Of a stretch of DNA of 64,000 bases, positions 25,122 to 33,464 are shown piece by piece. The first letter of the stretch is position 1. Every line of letters begins with the position of its first letter. The notes beneath the pieces were generated by a model. It was not told the origin of the DNA. It saw only the letters and a program-made list of their open reading frames with translations, and made no database searches. A program made the position numbers and the translations under genes. This stretch comes from Acidimicrobiales bacterium (GTDB lineage: Bacteria; Actinomycetota; Acidimicrobiia; Acidimicrobiales; SZUA-35): contig JANQPB010000012.1 of NCBI GenBank assembly GCA_028285495.1, positions 116,575 through 180,574 of the forward strand, given 5' to 3'.

Positions 25122-27059
25122 GTGACCTCCGCCAACCCCGCCTCGCTCCGCTCGTGGGCCCGTGGGGCCGTGGCCGCCGCCGGGGAGGCCGGCGAGAGTG
25201 AGCCGGCGACGATCGTCGCCGCGGTGACGGCCGCGGCCGAACACGCCATCGTGCGCAGCCGATCCCGCGTCGACGGCCGGCCGCTCGGCGGCGCCGGTCT
25301 CGCCGACGGGTGGTCGGCGGCCACGCCGACGGCGGCCGGGGCCGGCGATGCGGCACCGGACCTGGTGGCCGAGTTGCCGGAGCCGCCCCGCGGCTGGGCC
25401 GACCCCTGGTTGCCCGGCCTGGTCCACGAGCAGGCCGTCGCCGCCAGCCAACGCTCGGCCCGCGGCGCCTGGTACACGCCCGAGCCGGTCGTGCGGGGCC
25501 TGGTGGCGCTGGCCACGAGCGACGCCAGCGCCCCGTCGTCCATCCACGATCCGACCTGCGGCGGCGGCGCCTTCCTGCTGGCCGCCCTCGACCGCCTCGT
25601 CGAGCTCGGCCTGAGCCCGGACGAGGCCATGTCCCGGGTGTCGGGCGGCGACACCGATCCGCTCGCCGTCACGGTGAGCCGATGGACGCTGGCGCTGTGG
25701 GCGGCCGGTCACGGACTGGCCGTCGAGCCGGCGGCCATGCCCGTCGTCGAGGTCGATGCGCTGGCGGGACCACCCCGGATGCCGGTCGACGAATCGGCGT
25801 CACCCGGGACCGGTGCCGGTCCGCTGATCATCGGGAATCCGCCGTTCGCCACGCCGCTCCGGACCGGTCGTCTCACCCCGGCGGCCGAGGCCGTCAGGGC
25901 CGCCAACCGGGAGCTGCTCGGGCCCTACGGCGATCTCGCCGCCATCCACCTCCTGGCCGCGCTTCACGCCGTTGGCACGGGCGCCACCATCGCCCTGGTC
26001 CTACCCCAGTCGGTGCTCGGCGGTCGCGACACCAGGGGCCTGCGGCTCCACACCGATCGGGTGGCCCCCCTGCAGGCCCTGTGGGCGTCGCGGGAGGCCG
26101 TGTTCGACGCCGGCGTCCGGGCCTGCGCCGTCGTGCTGACCGTCGGCGCCGAGCGCCCGGCGGCCGTCCGGCTGGCCGCCGGGCCCGACGTGACCACCGT
26201 CCGCCGCTGCGATCCGGACCCCGTCGGCCCGGACCGCTGGGCCGACCAGGCCGCCAGGGCCCTCGGCGCCCCGACCCTGCCAGCCGACCTCGTCGAGGTC
26301 GATGCCGGCGCCGCCGAGCCGGCGGCCACCGGCGAGGCGATGGCCCGGCGGCGCCGTCGACCGGCCGGTCGGCTCGGTGAGCTCGTCGCGGCGACGGCGG
26401 GATTCCGCGACGAGTACTACGGCCTGGTGGCGGCCTGCCGCGAGTGGGACGGCGAGCCCGGCCACGAGCCGAACCGTCTGGTCACCGTCGGGACCGTCGA
26501 TCCGCTCGACGCCGGTTGGGGTCGGGTGTCGTGTCGGCTCGGTGGGCGGCAGTGGCAGAGGCCGACCGTCGACGTCGCGGCGCTCGAGGCGAAGGTGGCC
26601 CGCTGGGTCGCGGAGCGGCTCGTGCCCAAGGTCGTGCTGGCCACCCAGTCGCGCATCCTCGAACCGGCGGTCGACCGGCGGGGTGTGCTGATACCGGCAA
26701 CGCCGCTGATCGCCGTCGACGCCGACCAGGACGACCTCGACCGGGTGGCGGCGGTGCTGCTCGCCCCGCCGGTGGTGGCCTGGGCCTGGCAGCGCTGGTT
26801 CGGCACGGCGCTGTCGGTCGATGCGCTCAAGCTGGCGGCGCGACAGGTGCCGGAGCTGCCACTGCCCGCCGATGCGGGGGCGTGGGACGAGGCGGCGGCG
26901 GTGGTCGCGGCCGCCGAGACGTCGCCGCCGGACGATCGGCGGGTCGAGGTCGATCGGGCCGCCTCGCTCATGAACGGCGCCTACGGGGCCGGGGGTGAGG
27001 TGCTCGAGTGGTGGCGGAGCCGCCACGGGCGCGTCGGTAATGGGCATCGATCGGGGTGA
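25122..27059 (+). CDS. N6-adenine-specific DNA methyltransferase (orphan, type IIG/TaqI-like)
   Basis: SAM-dependent DNA adenine methyltransferase of 645 aa. Residues 110-260 contain the N6 MTase core: a YTPEPVVRGL pre-motif, SAM-binding motif I DPTCGGGAFLLAAL, an acidic GGDTDPLA, and catalytic motif IV GNPPF. The C-terminal half, with KVVLATQSRILEP and ALKLAARQVPELPLP, resembles the target-recognition part of TaqI/Eco57I-type enzymes. No PD-(D/E)XK nuclease motif or separate restriction gene is visible, so it looks solitary and may mark the genome epigenetically. GTG start at 25122 lies at the edge of the inverted repeat. Confidence 0.85.
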   Translation: MTSANPASLRSWARGAVAAAGEAGESEPATIVAAVTAAAEHAIVRSRSRVDGRPLGGAGLADGWSAATPTAAGAGDAAPDLVAELPEPPRGWADPWLPGLVHEQAVAASQRSARGAWYTPEPVVRGLVALATSDASAPSSIHDPTCGGGAFLLAALDRLVELGLSPDEAMSRVSGGDTDPLAVTVSRWTLALWAAGHGLAVEPAAMPVVEVDALAGPPRMPVDESASPGTGAGPLIIGNPPFATPLRTGRLTPAAEAVRAANRELLGPYGDLAAIHLLAALHAVGTGATIALVLPQSVLGGRDTRGLRLHTDRVAPLQALWASREAVFDAGVRACAVVLTVGAERPAAVRLAAGPDVTTVRRCDPDPVGPDRWADQAARALGAPTLPADLVEVDAGAAEPAATGEAMARRRRRPAGRLGELVAATAGFRDEYYGLVAACREWDGEPGHEPNRLVTVGTVDPLDAGWGRVSCRLGGRQWQRPTVDVAALEAKVARWVAERLVPKVVLATQSRILEPAVDRRGVLIPATPLIAVDADQDDLDRVAAVLLAPPVVAWAWQRWFGTALSVDALKLAARQVPELPLPADAGAWDEAAAVVAAAETSPPDDRRVEVDRAASLMNGAYGAGGEVLEWWRSRHGRVGNGHRSG

Positions 27060-27118
27060 CCGGTGACCACGCCGACACGTGAGTGATGCGGTGGCCGGGG
27101 GAACCTAGGCTCTGAAGG

Positions 27119-28312
27119 GTGTATCCCCTGCGTCGCGACCCGCCGCCCGTCGAACGTGACCTGCCGGCCACCGGTGGGTGGCGCCGCGGCGACCCGCCGG
27201 CCTGGCGTCGCTTCGCCAACGTCTGCCGGGGTCGCACCTTCGTGCTGGAAGGTGGCGGCAAGCTCGAGGAGGTCGAGGTCGCCTACGAGACCTGGGGCAC
27301 GCTCGACGCCGACGCGGCCAACGCCGTGCTCGTCTGTCACGCCCTGACCGGCGACGCCCACGCCGCCGGCCCGTCCGCCCCGGGGCAGCGGTCGGAGGGC
27401 TGGTGGGACACGCTGATCGGTCCGGGTCGGCCGCTCGACACCGACCGCTACTTCGTCGTCTGCGTCAACGCCATCGGCGGCTGCCAGGGCAGCACCGGCC
27501 CGCTCTCCCCGCATCCCGGTGACGGTCGGCCGTACGGCGGACGCTTCCCCGTCGTGTCGACCCGCGACATCGTCCGCACCCAGGCCCTGTTGGCCGAGGA
27601 CCTCGGCGTCGAGCGCTGGCTCTCGGTGGTCGGCGGTTCGATGGGCGGCATGCAGGTGCTGGAGTGGGGCGTCATGTATCCCGACCGGGTGGCGTCGCTC
27701 GCCTCGATCGCCTCGACGGCGGCGGCGAGCCCGATGCAGATCGGCTGGAGCCAGGTCGGCCGGCTGGCGATCGTGCAGGATCCGGCCTGGAATGGCGGCG
27801 ACTACTACGACGCCGCTCCGGGCGAGGGGCCCCACCGCGGCCTGATGCTGGCCAGGCGCATCGCCCAGATCCACTACCGGAGCGACCGCTCCCTGGCCGA
27901 TCGCTTCGGCCGGGCCACCGTCGATCGGCTCGAGAACATCGACCTGTGGGACCGGTTCCAGGTCGAGAGCTACCTCGACCACCACGGCCAGAAGCTGGTT
28001 CGGCGCTTCGACGCCAACAGCTACCTCGTGCTCAACAAGGTGATGGACCTGCACGACGTCGGTCGTGGCCGTGGTGGTGTTCGCACCGCTCTGGCCCGCA
28101 TCACCGTGCCGTGCCTGGTCGTGTCGATCGACTCCGACATCCTCTACCCGCCCCGCCAGCAGGAGGAGCTGGTCGCCGACCTGCGGGCCAACGGCACCGA
28201 CGTCCGCCACGAGATGCTGCACTCCGACCACGGACACGACGGCTTCCTCATCGAGTACGACCAGCTCGGCCCCCTGCTCGACCGCTTCCTGTGCGAGCAG
28301 GCCAAGGACTAG
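27119..28312 (+). CDS. metX: Homoserine O-acetyltransferase MetX
   Basis: Alpha/beta-hydrolase-fold acyltransferase (397 aa) that makes O-acetylhomoserine (possibly O-succinylhomoserine) for methionine synthesis. Markers are the N-terminal VAYETWGTLD, NAIGGCQGSTGP (oxyanion region), nucleophile elbow GGSMGGMQ near residue 175, and the late SIDSDILYPP and HGHDGFL segments with catalytic Asp and His. The usual partner metY is absent; downstream, 15 bases away, lies a DNA glycosylase gene. I could not recognise a riboswitch in the 59-bp upstream gap. Confidence 0.95.
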   Translation: MYPLRRDPPPVERDLPATGGWRRGDPPAWRRFANVCRGRTFVLEGGGKLEEVEVAYETWGTLDADAANAVLVCHALTGDAHAAGPSAPGQRSEGWWDTLIGPGRPLDTDRYFVVCVNAIGGCQGSTGPLSPHPGDGRPYGGRFPVVSTRDIVRTQALLAEDLGVERWLSVVGGSMGGMQVLEWGVMYPDRVASLASIASTAAASPMQIGWSQVGRLAIVQDPAWNGGDYYDAAPGEGPHRGLMLARRIAQIHYRSDRSLADRFGRATVDRLENIDLWDRFQVESYLDHHGQKLVRRFDANSYLVLNKVMDLHDVGRGRGGVRTALARITVPCLVVSIDSDILYPPRQQEELVADLRANGTDVRHEMLHSDHGHDGFLIEYDQLGPLLDRFLCEQAKD

Positions 28313-28327
28313 GGCCAGGGCGTCGCG

Positions 28328-29110
28328 ATGCCGGAGGGGGTCGAGATCGAGTACTACCGGCGCCACGCCGACGAGGTCGTGGGGGAGCGGATCGCCCGGG
28401 TCGAGGCGCCGGACGAGTGGTTCCTGAAGCGGGGGACGACGGCGCCCGAGCTGTCGGCTGCGCTGGTCGGGGCGACGATCGAGGGGGCGAGGCGGCGGGG
28501 GAAGCTGCTCGTGCTCGACCTCTCGTCCGGGCACCGGCTCGGCCTCCGGTTCGGGATGACCGGGCGGTTGATCGTCGGCGACGAGGCCGCCATCGAGTAC
28601 CTCGAGTACTCGTCACAGCGCGACGACCCGGCCTGGGACCGGTTCACCCTCGTCTTCGAATCGGGCCACGACCTCCGCATCCGCGATCCTCGCCGGCTCG
28701 GCGGGGTCGAGCTCGATCCCGACGAGGACGAGCTCGGGCCGGACGTGTTCTCGATCACGCCGAGCCAGCTTCGGGCCCGGGTGCTGGTCGGGTCGGTGCC
28801 GCTGAAGGCCCGCCTGCTCGACCAGGGCCGGGTCGCCGGGATCGGCAACCTCATCGCCGACGAGGTCTTGTGGCGGGCCGGTCTCGACCCGGCCCGCCGG
28901 GCCGACTCGCTCGACACCAACGACGTGCGACGGCTCACCCGTCACCTGCGCCGGGTCCTCGACGACTTCCTGGCCGACGGCGGCTCCCACACGGGCAAGC
29001 TGCAGCCGAGCCGGGTGCGGGGCGGCCACTGTCCCCGCGACGGCGAGGAGCTGCTGCGGCGAGAGATCGGCGGTCGCACGACGTTCTCCTGCCCCCGCCA
29101 TCAGGTCTGA
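28328..29110 (+). CDS. Fpg/Nei-family DNA glycosylase-AP lyase with altered zinc finger
   Basis: Base-excision repair enzyme for oxidised bases, 260 aa. The N-terminus MPEG provides the catalytic Pro2 and Glu3 after Met removal; Lys59 (RRGKLL) matches the phosphate-contacting Lys, and GIGNLIADEVLWRAG is the H2TH signature. At the C-terminus the zinc finger has the correct spacing, but its ligands read Cys235-x2-Asp238-x16-Cys255-x2-His258 rather than four Cys. The remaining GRTTFSCPRHQ keeps the DNA-binding Arg and the terminal Gln. Probably cotranscribed with metX. Confidence 0.9.
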   Translation: MPEGVEIEYYRRHADEVVGERIARVEAPDEWFLKRGTTAPELSAALVGATIEGARRRGKLLVLDLSSGHRLGLRFGMTGRLIVGDEAAIEYLEYSSQRDDPAWDRFTLVFESGHDLRIRDPRRLGGVELDPDEDELGPDVFSITPSQLRARVLVGSVPLKARLLDQGRVAGIGNLIADEVLWRAGLDPARRADSLDTNDVRRLTRHLRRVLDDFLADGGSHTGKLQPSRVRGGHCPRDGEELLRREIGGRTTFSCPRHQV

Positions 29111-29186
29111 GCCGATCGCCGGCCGGGGAAACGCCACGGATCGCCCCGTTCCGGGCCAGGAGCGGCGCTGCTAGGGTGCGACGATT

Positions 29187-29852
29187 GTGTTCGTCACGGT
29201 TCTTGCCGCCGAGGCCGACGGAACACGCCAGACCGTCACGTTCCTGATCGGTTGTCTGGTGGGCATCGCCGGGCTGCTGACCCTCCTCACGGTGTGGTAC
29301 TGGTTCCACACCGATCCGAAGCGTCGACCGGTCGACGAGGTGGAGCCGCTCGCCCAACCGTTGCTCGACGAGCTCCGCCAACCGGCTGTGCCGTCCGGGG
29401 ATCGGGCCGAGCCGCCGGCGGGCCCGTCGGAGCCCATCGAGCCGTCGGTCGGAGCCGAACCCGGATCCGAACCCGAACCCGCGGCGGCGCCCGAGCCGGG
29501 AACCCAGCCCAGGCCGGGGTCCGGCCCCGAGCCGGACACGCTCGTGCCGGCCGAGCCGATCGTGGCGGCGAGGGCCGTCGAGTCGGCCGAGGTGCCGCTG
29601 CTCGCCCGCCAGACGTGGGACTTCGTGGCCGCGGCCAGGAGGGCCGAGGAGGTGGTCGACGCCGGCCGGTCGGCGCCGGCGGCCGCCCCTCGCATCGACG
29701 TGCCGGACCGGGCCCCGTCGGTCGACGACGAGGAGACCGGCGACGAGCTGGCCGTCGTCCGCCGTCGCCGCGAGCGGGCGACCGAGGGGGGACTCACCGA
29801 CGAGGCCTGGCGGTCCGTGCAACGCGCCGCGTTCAAGGAGCTCGACGGCTGA
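29187..29852 (+). CDS. Single-pass membrane protein with Pro/Glu-rich cytoplasmic region
   Basis: A 221-aa protein: a short N-terminus, one hydrophobic helix at about residues 17-40 ending in WYWFHTDP, then about 110 residues rich in Pro, Glu and Ala, and a C-terminal basic and helical segment (RRRRERATEGG...WRSVQRAAF). No domain recognised. The GTG start at 29187 gives an N-terminus that enters the membrane helix quickly. Similar genes occur as uncharacterised proteins in actinobacteria; I cannot suggest a function. Confidence 0.65.
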   Translation: MFVTVLAAEADGTRQTVTFLIGCLVGIAGLLTLLTVWYWFHTDPKRRPVDEVEPLAQPLLDELRQPAVPSGDRAEPPAGPSEPIEPSVGAEPGSEPEPAAAPEPGTQPRPGSGPEPDTLVPAEPIVAARAVESAEVPLLARQTWDFVAAARRAEEVVDAGRSAPAAAPRIDVPDRAPSVDDEETGDELAVVRRRRERATEGGLTDEAWRSVQRAAFKELDG

Positions 29853-29930
29853 CCGGGCCCGTGTCGTCGTCGACGGCGGCGCCCGACCCCGCCGTGTCGA
29901 TCGTCGGTGGGCCCGTCTATCGTCGACGTC

Positions 29931-30152
29931 ATGGCAGATTCGTTCGACCCGGTCCCGATGATCGAGCGCTACCGCGAGCGGGCGGCGGCCGTGAAGCGTC
30001 GCAACCTCCCGCCGGTCGGGGGTGAGGAACGGCAGCAGTTCATCCGCCAGGCCGAGCAGGACTTCATGGACTTCGCGATGATCGGTGACGCCGAGGCCAC
30101 GCTGGAGGACGGCGTGCTCACGCTCCGCATCGATCTGAGGGGCGGGAGCTGA
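29931..30152 (+). CDS. Small conserved hypothetical protein
   Basis: A 73-aa soluble protein. The N-terminal half is a charged helix (MIERYRERAAAVKRR), and the second half has QQFIRQAEQDFMDFAMIGDA followed by a short beta-rich end. No Cys and no membrane segment. ATG at 29931 is chosen over an upstream in-frame ATG at 29907, since the additional residues are unlike a protein N-terminus. It lies between the membrane protein and a tRNA gene. Function unknown. Confidence 0.65.
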   Translation: MADSFDPVPMIERYRERAAAVKRRNLPPVGGEERQQFIRQAEQDFMDFAMIGDAEATLEDGVLTLRIDLRGGS

Positions 30153-30210
30153 AACCGGCAACAGGTCGGGGGAGCCACCGGCGGGCCGGCTATACTCGGT
30201 TCTCCCACAT

Positions 30211-30286
30211 GCGGACGTAGCTCAGTTGGTAGAGCATCACCTTGCCAAGGTGAGGGTCGCGGGTTCAAGTCTCGTCGTCCGCTCCA
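30211..30286 (+). tRNA. tRNA-Gly (anticodon GCC)
   Basis: Full cloverleaf of 76 nt with encoded CCA. Acceptor GCGGACG pairs with CGTCCGC; D arm GCTC/GAGC; anticodon stem TCACC/GGTGA with loop TTGCCAA giving anticodon GCC; 5-nt variable loop; T arm GCGGG/CTCGT with TTCAAGT. A -10-like TATACT lies at 30191-30196, about 15 bases before the mature 5' end; no clear -35 was found. It is the only tRNA in the window. Confidence 0.97.
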
Positions 30287-30410
30287 GGAACACCAGGAAA
30301 GGCCCCATCCCACGATGGGGTCTTTCTGCGTCCCGGGTCGCGCCAGGACTCGGGTGGTTTGTGCTAGGCCTACTTTGCATTCGGTGACACGGCTGCTTAA
30401 CTACGCAGTC

Positions 30411-32018
30411 ATGCGTTTCCCTCTGGCGCGACGCGATCGCGCGTTCCTCGCTGTCCTGGCCGTCCTCGCGCTCGTCGTCGCCGCCTGTGGTGGCGACGAC
30501 GACGAGACCGCATCGAGCTCCGCCAGCGCATCGGCGTCGGCAACGGCCTCGGCATCGGGGTCTGCGTCCGCATCCGCCTCGGCGTCCGAGCCAGCCGACG
30601 AGGAGGCCGGCGACGCCGCCGGTGTCACGTACCCGCGCACGGTCGAGCACCCGCTCGGCACGACCGAGCTCGCCGAGGAGCCGGTTGCGATCCTGCCGCT
30701 GTTCGGTGAGTTGCTCGGCGAGCAGTTGATCGCGCTTGGTATCGAGCCGATCGGCGCGCTCCCGTACATGAGCGCGCTGCCGGCGAGCAGCGAGACCTAC
30801 GGGCTCGAGGCGCTGTACGACGTCGAGCCGATCGGCTCCGGGTTCGAGCCGAACCTCGAGCTGATCGCGGCCCTGCAGCCCGACCTGATCATCTCGGACG
30901 ACCAGTTCTTCGCCTCGGTGTACGAGCCGCTGACCCAGATCGCGCCGACCTACACACTCGATCTGTTCACCGATGACTGGAAGACCAACTTCCGCCTCGT
31001 CGCCGACGTCGTCGGCCGGAGCCAGCGGGCCGAGGAGGTCATCGCCGAGTACGACGCCAGGGTCGCCGACCTCGCCCCCGACGTCGAGGCCCTCTTCGGC
31101 GGCCAGCGCGTCGCGCTCGTGCAGCAGTCGCTCCCGGACGGGGGAACGGGTGACGGCGGTGTCGACGGCGCCAGGATCTACGGCCGTGACACGAACCCGG
31201 GACGGTTCCTCGCCGATCTCGGCATCGACGTGTGGGAGCCGGCCGATCCCGGTGGCAGCGAGATCGCGCCGTCGACCTACGCGGTGAGCTTCGAGGTGAT
31301 CCCGACGATCGATGCCGATGCGATCATCTACCTGATCGAGGACTCGTTCATGGCCACCCGCGAGACGATCGAAGCCGAACCGCTCTGGGCGTCGACCGCG
31401 GCGGCGGAGGCGGACGACTTCTACTTCCTCGACTTCGGTGCGCAGGTGCGTCTCGGCGGTCCGCTGCACAAGTTCGTCGCCATGGACGCCGTCGCCGCGC
31501 TCCTCGCCGGCGAGGACCTCGGTGGCGTCGTCGCCGCTCCGGCACCCGAGGTGCCCGAGACCGACGACGGGCCGACGACCGTCCTCGACGTCGGGGCCGA
31601 CAGCGGCGTCACCCTGCTCAGCCAGTTCACCTCCTTCTCGCCCGGCCTCGCCGAGGCGGTCAACGGACCCGGTCCGGTCACGGTCTTCCTCGTGAGCGAC
31701 GAGGCGCTCGGCGCGATGCAGGCCGAGCAGCCCGATCTCGCCGCTGCGCTGCAGTCCGACTTCGGCCTCCTCGACGAGGTGCTGCAGTATCACGCGGTCG
31801 TCGACGCGGCCCTGTCGGCCGAGGACCTGGCGGCCGTCACCGAGGTGATGACGGCGCTCGGTGAGCCGATCACCGTCGAGGTCGTCGACGGGGCCGTGGT
31901 GCTCAACGGTGGGCAGGCCACCGTCGTGGCCGCCGATCTCCAGGCCGACAACGGCATCGGCCACGTCATCGACGGGATCCTGATCCCACCGTCGAGGGCG
32001 GCCGAGCTCGGCGGGTGA
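30411..32018 (+). CDS. Siderophore/cobalamin-type substrate-binding lipoprotein fused to a fasciclin (FAS1) domain
   Basis: A 535-aa exported lipoprotein. The signal peptide ends in lipobox VAAC (Cys26), followed by an acidic and then Ser/Ala-repetitive linker to about residue 70. Residues about 75-375 form an iron-siderophore (FecB/BtuF-type) periplasmic-binding domain: RTVEHPLGTTEL, a long single-helix hinge, and DLIISDDQF. Residues about 390-530 form a FAS1 domain, with VTVFLVSDEAL, LLDEVLQYHAVV and the GIGHVIDGILIPP ending. FAS1 domains bind extracellular partners, so this fusion is unusual. No permease or ATPase gene is adjacent. ATG 30411 starts the signal peptide directly. Confidence 0.85.
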   Translation: MRFPLARRDRAFLAVLAVLALVVAACGGDDDETASSSASASASATASASGSASASASASEPADEEAGDAAGVTYPRTVEHPLGTTELAEEPVAILPLFGELLGEQLIALGIEPIGALPYMSALPASSETYGLEALYDVEPIGSGFEPNLELIAALQPDLIISDDQFFASVYEPLTQIAPTYTLDLFTDDWKTNFRLVADVVGRSQRAEEVIAEYDARVADLAPDVEALFGGQRVALVQQSLPDGGTGDGGVDGARIYGRDTNPGRFLADLGIDVWEPADPGGSEIAPSTYAVSFEVIPTIDADAIIYLIEDSFMATRETIEAEPLWASTAAAEADDFYFLDFGAQVRLGGPLHKFVAMDAVAALLAGEDLGGVVAAPAPEVPETDDGPTTVLDVGADSGVTLLSQFTSFSPGLAEAVNGPGPVTVFLVSDEALGAMQAEQPDLAAALQSDFGLLDEVLQYHAVVDAALSAEDLAAVTEVMTALGEPITVEVVDGAVVLNGGQATVVAADLQADNGIGHVIDGILIPPSRAAELGG

Positions 32019-32021
32019 CGT

Positions 32022-32594
32022 TCAGACGAGTCGGGTGGCGTAGGCGATCGTGCCGCCGGTGAGCGCCCGCCGCCGGCGGAAGCTGTCGGCGGCCTCGGGC
32101 GCCGGCCGCCGCGAGGTCTGCCACGAGTCCAGGCCGTCGTACCAGGTCGCCAACACCATCACGCCCCGCCGACCGGAGCGGTCGGTCTCGGCGAACAGCG
32201 CCTGCGGCTCGGCTGCGTAGTCGGTGGCGTGCTCGAACGTCCGCCACGCCTCCTCGGACAGGCCGGCGATCTCGTCGACGTCGTCGTTGGCGACGTCGAA
32301 GAAGCGGAAGACGTAGAGACCCGGACGGGTCAGCGGCTCGAACCGGGTCGGCCGGACCGTCGGCACGAGGGCATGGGACTCGACGATCTCGAACCCGGCC
32401 GCCGTGACCGAGGCGACCGGCGCCGTCTCCTCGCCGTGGAGGACCAGCACCAGCTCGTTCGACCCGATGCCGAACAGACCGGAGAACGCGCCCCAGACCT
32501 GGGCTCCGGATGGCGGGTCGGCACCGAACCGATCGTAGGCGTCGGTCCAGCTCCGGTCGGCGGCGCGGATCCGGAGCCAGTGGTAGGTGTCCAT
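32022..32594 (-). CDS. Conserved hypothetical protein, possibly NIPSNAP-like alpha/beta barrel
   Basis: A 190-aa soluble protein with two apparent repeats, each beginning with a beta strand and followed by an amphipathic helix. The second contains RPGLYVFRFFDVANDDVD and WRTFEHATDY, which resembles NIPSNAP or dimeric alpha/beta barrel proteins. No catalytic residues recognised. It ends 3 bases from the convergent FAS1-fusion gene and lies 8 bases downstream of the alpha/beta hydrolase gene on the same strand, suggesting a two-gene unit. Confidence 0.6.
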   Translation of the reverse strand: MDTYHWLRIRAADRSWTDAYDRFGADPPSGAQVWGAFSGLFGIGSNELVLVLHGEETAPVASVTAAGFEIVESHALVPTVRPTRFEPLTRPGLYVFRFFDVANDDVDEIAGLSEEAWRTFEHATDYAAEPQALFAETDRSGRRGVMVLATWYDGLDSWQTSRRPAPEAADSFRRRRALTGGTIAYATRLV

Positions 32595-32602
32595 GTTCCC
32601 GC

Positions 32603-33382
32603 TCAGCCGAGCCTGGCGACGAAGTCGAGGATCGCAGCGGCGACCGCCTCGGGCTGCTCGTTGAGGATGGCGTGACCGGCGTCGGCGATGTCGACCACCT
32701 CAACCCGGTCGGGCCAGCGCTCCCGCAGCCGGTGCCCGTTCTCGGGCGGGGCGATGCGGTCGTCGATGCCCTGCACCACCAGCATCGGCGCCGATCCGCC
32801 GGCGAGCCAGCCGTCGGTCGACTCGGCCCGGACGGCCGCCATCTGGGCCCGGGCCGCGGTGGCCGACCGCCCGGGGTCGATGAACCCGGGGTCGACCTCG
32901 TTTCCGGGGGCGAAGAGCGCCCGTCTGGCCGCATCGAGCCGCTCGGCGACGTCGAGCGACTCGTCGAGGAACTCGCCCAGGGCGCGAGCGGCCTCGGGGT
33001 CGGGCGGGACCTCACCACCGGCGCAGACGAGCACGGTGGCCCTCACCAGCGTCGGCCTGGTGGTGGCGAGGTGGCGGGCGACGCGGTTCCCGTAGGCGTT
33101 GCCGATCACGATCGCCGGTCCGCCGAGGTGCTCGATGACCCCGGCCACGTCGCCAGCGAGATCGCCAAACCGGAGCTCATCGAGGGAGCCGGTGCTGGCA
33201 CCGGCGCCCCGAGGGTTGATGGCGACCGGTTGTTGGCCGGCGTCGGCCAGGCGGGTGGCGAGGTCGGCGAAGCGCCGGATCCCACCGCCGAGCCCGGGCA
33301 GCAGGCACACCAACGGCCCGGCCGAGGCGTACCGCTCGACCTCGAGCGAGGCGCCGTCGACGTCGATCCGGAGAGCCTCCAC
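32603..33382 (-). CDS. Alpha/beta hydrolase
   Basis: A 259-aa alpha/beta-fold protein. The oxyanion region LLPGLGGG leads the chain, and a conserved PRGAGAS follows. The nucleophile elbow position reads IGNAYGNRVA, with Asn-Ala-Tyr where Ser is expected (G-x-S-x-G), so the nucleophile is unclear. Late IDDRIAPP and DAGHAILNE supply an acidic residue and His. GTG at 33382 is chosen because the sequence upstream is Arg/Ser-rich and overlaps the divergent kinase promoter region. An enzyme such as an esterase or a non-hydrolytic relative is possible. Confidence 0.75.
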   Translation of the reverse strand: MEALRIDVDGASLEVERYASAGPLVCLLPGLGGGIRRFADLATRLADAGQQPVAINPRGAGASTGSLDELRFGDLAGDVAGVIEHLGGPAIVIGNAYGNRVARHLATTRPTLVRATVLVCAGGEVPPDPEAARALGEFLDESLDVAERLDAARRALFAPGNEVDPGFIDPGRSATAARAQMAAVRAESTDGWLAGGSAPMLVVQGIDDRIAPPENGHRLRERWPDRVEVVDIADAGHAILNEQPEAVAAAILDFVARLG

Positions 33383-33464
33383 CGGTCGCGACGCTACCAG
33401 GTGGCGGCTTCGCCGTGCCGCCCCGATCGATATCGCCGACATCACACCCGCCCGAGCTGGGAAG

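Noticed and set aside
30211..30286. Possible selenocysteine tRNA
   Set aside because: The only tRNA has anticodon GCC, a normal 7-bp acceptor and a short variable loop; it is tRNA-Gly.
30360..30381. IdeR/DtxR-like iron box upstream of the FAS1-fusion lipoprotein
   Set aside because: Only a central TAGGCCTA palindrome is present; the outer halves do not match the 19-bp consensus well enough.
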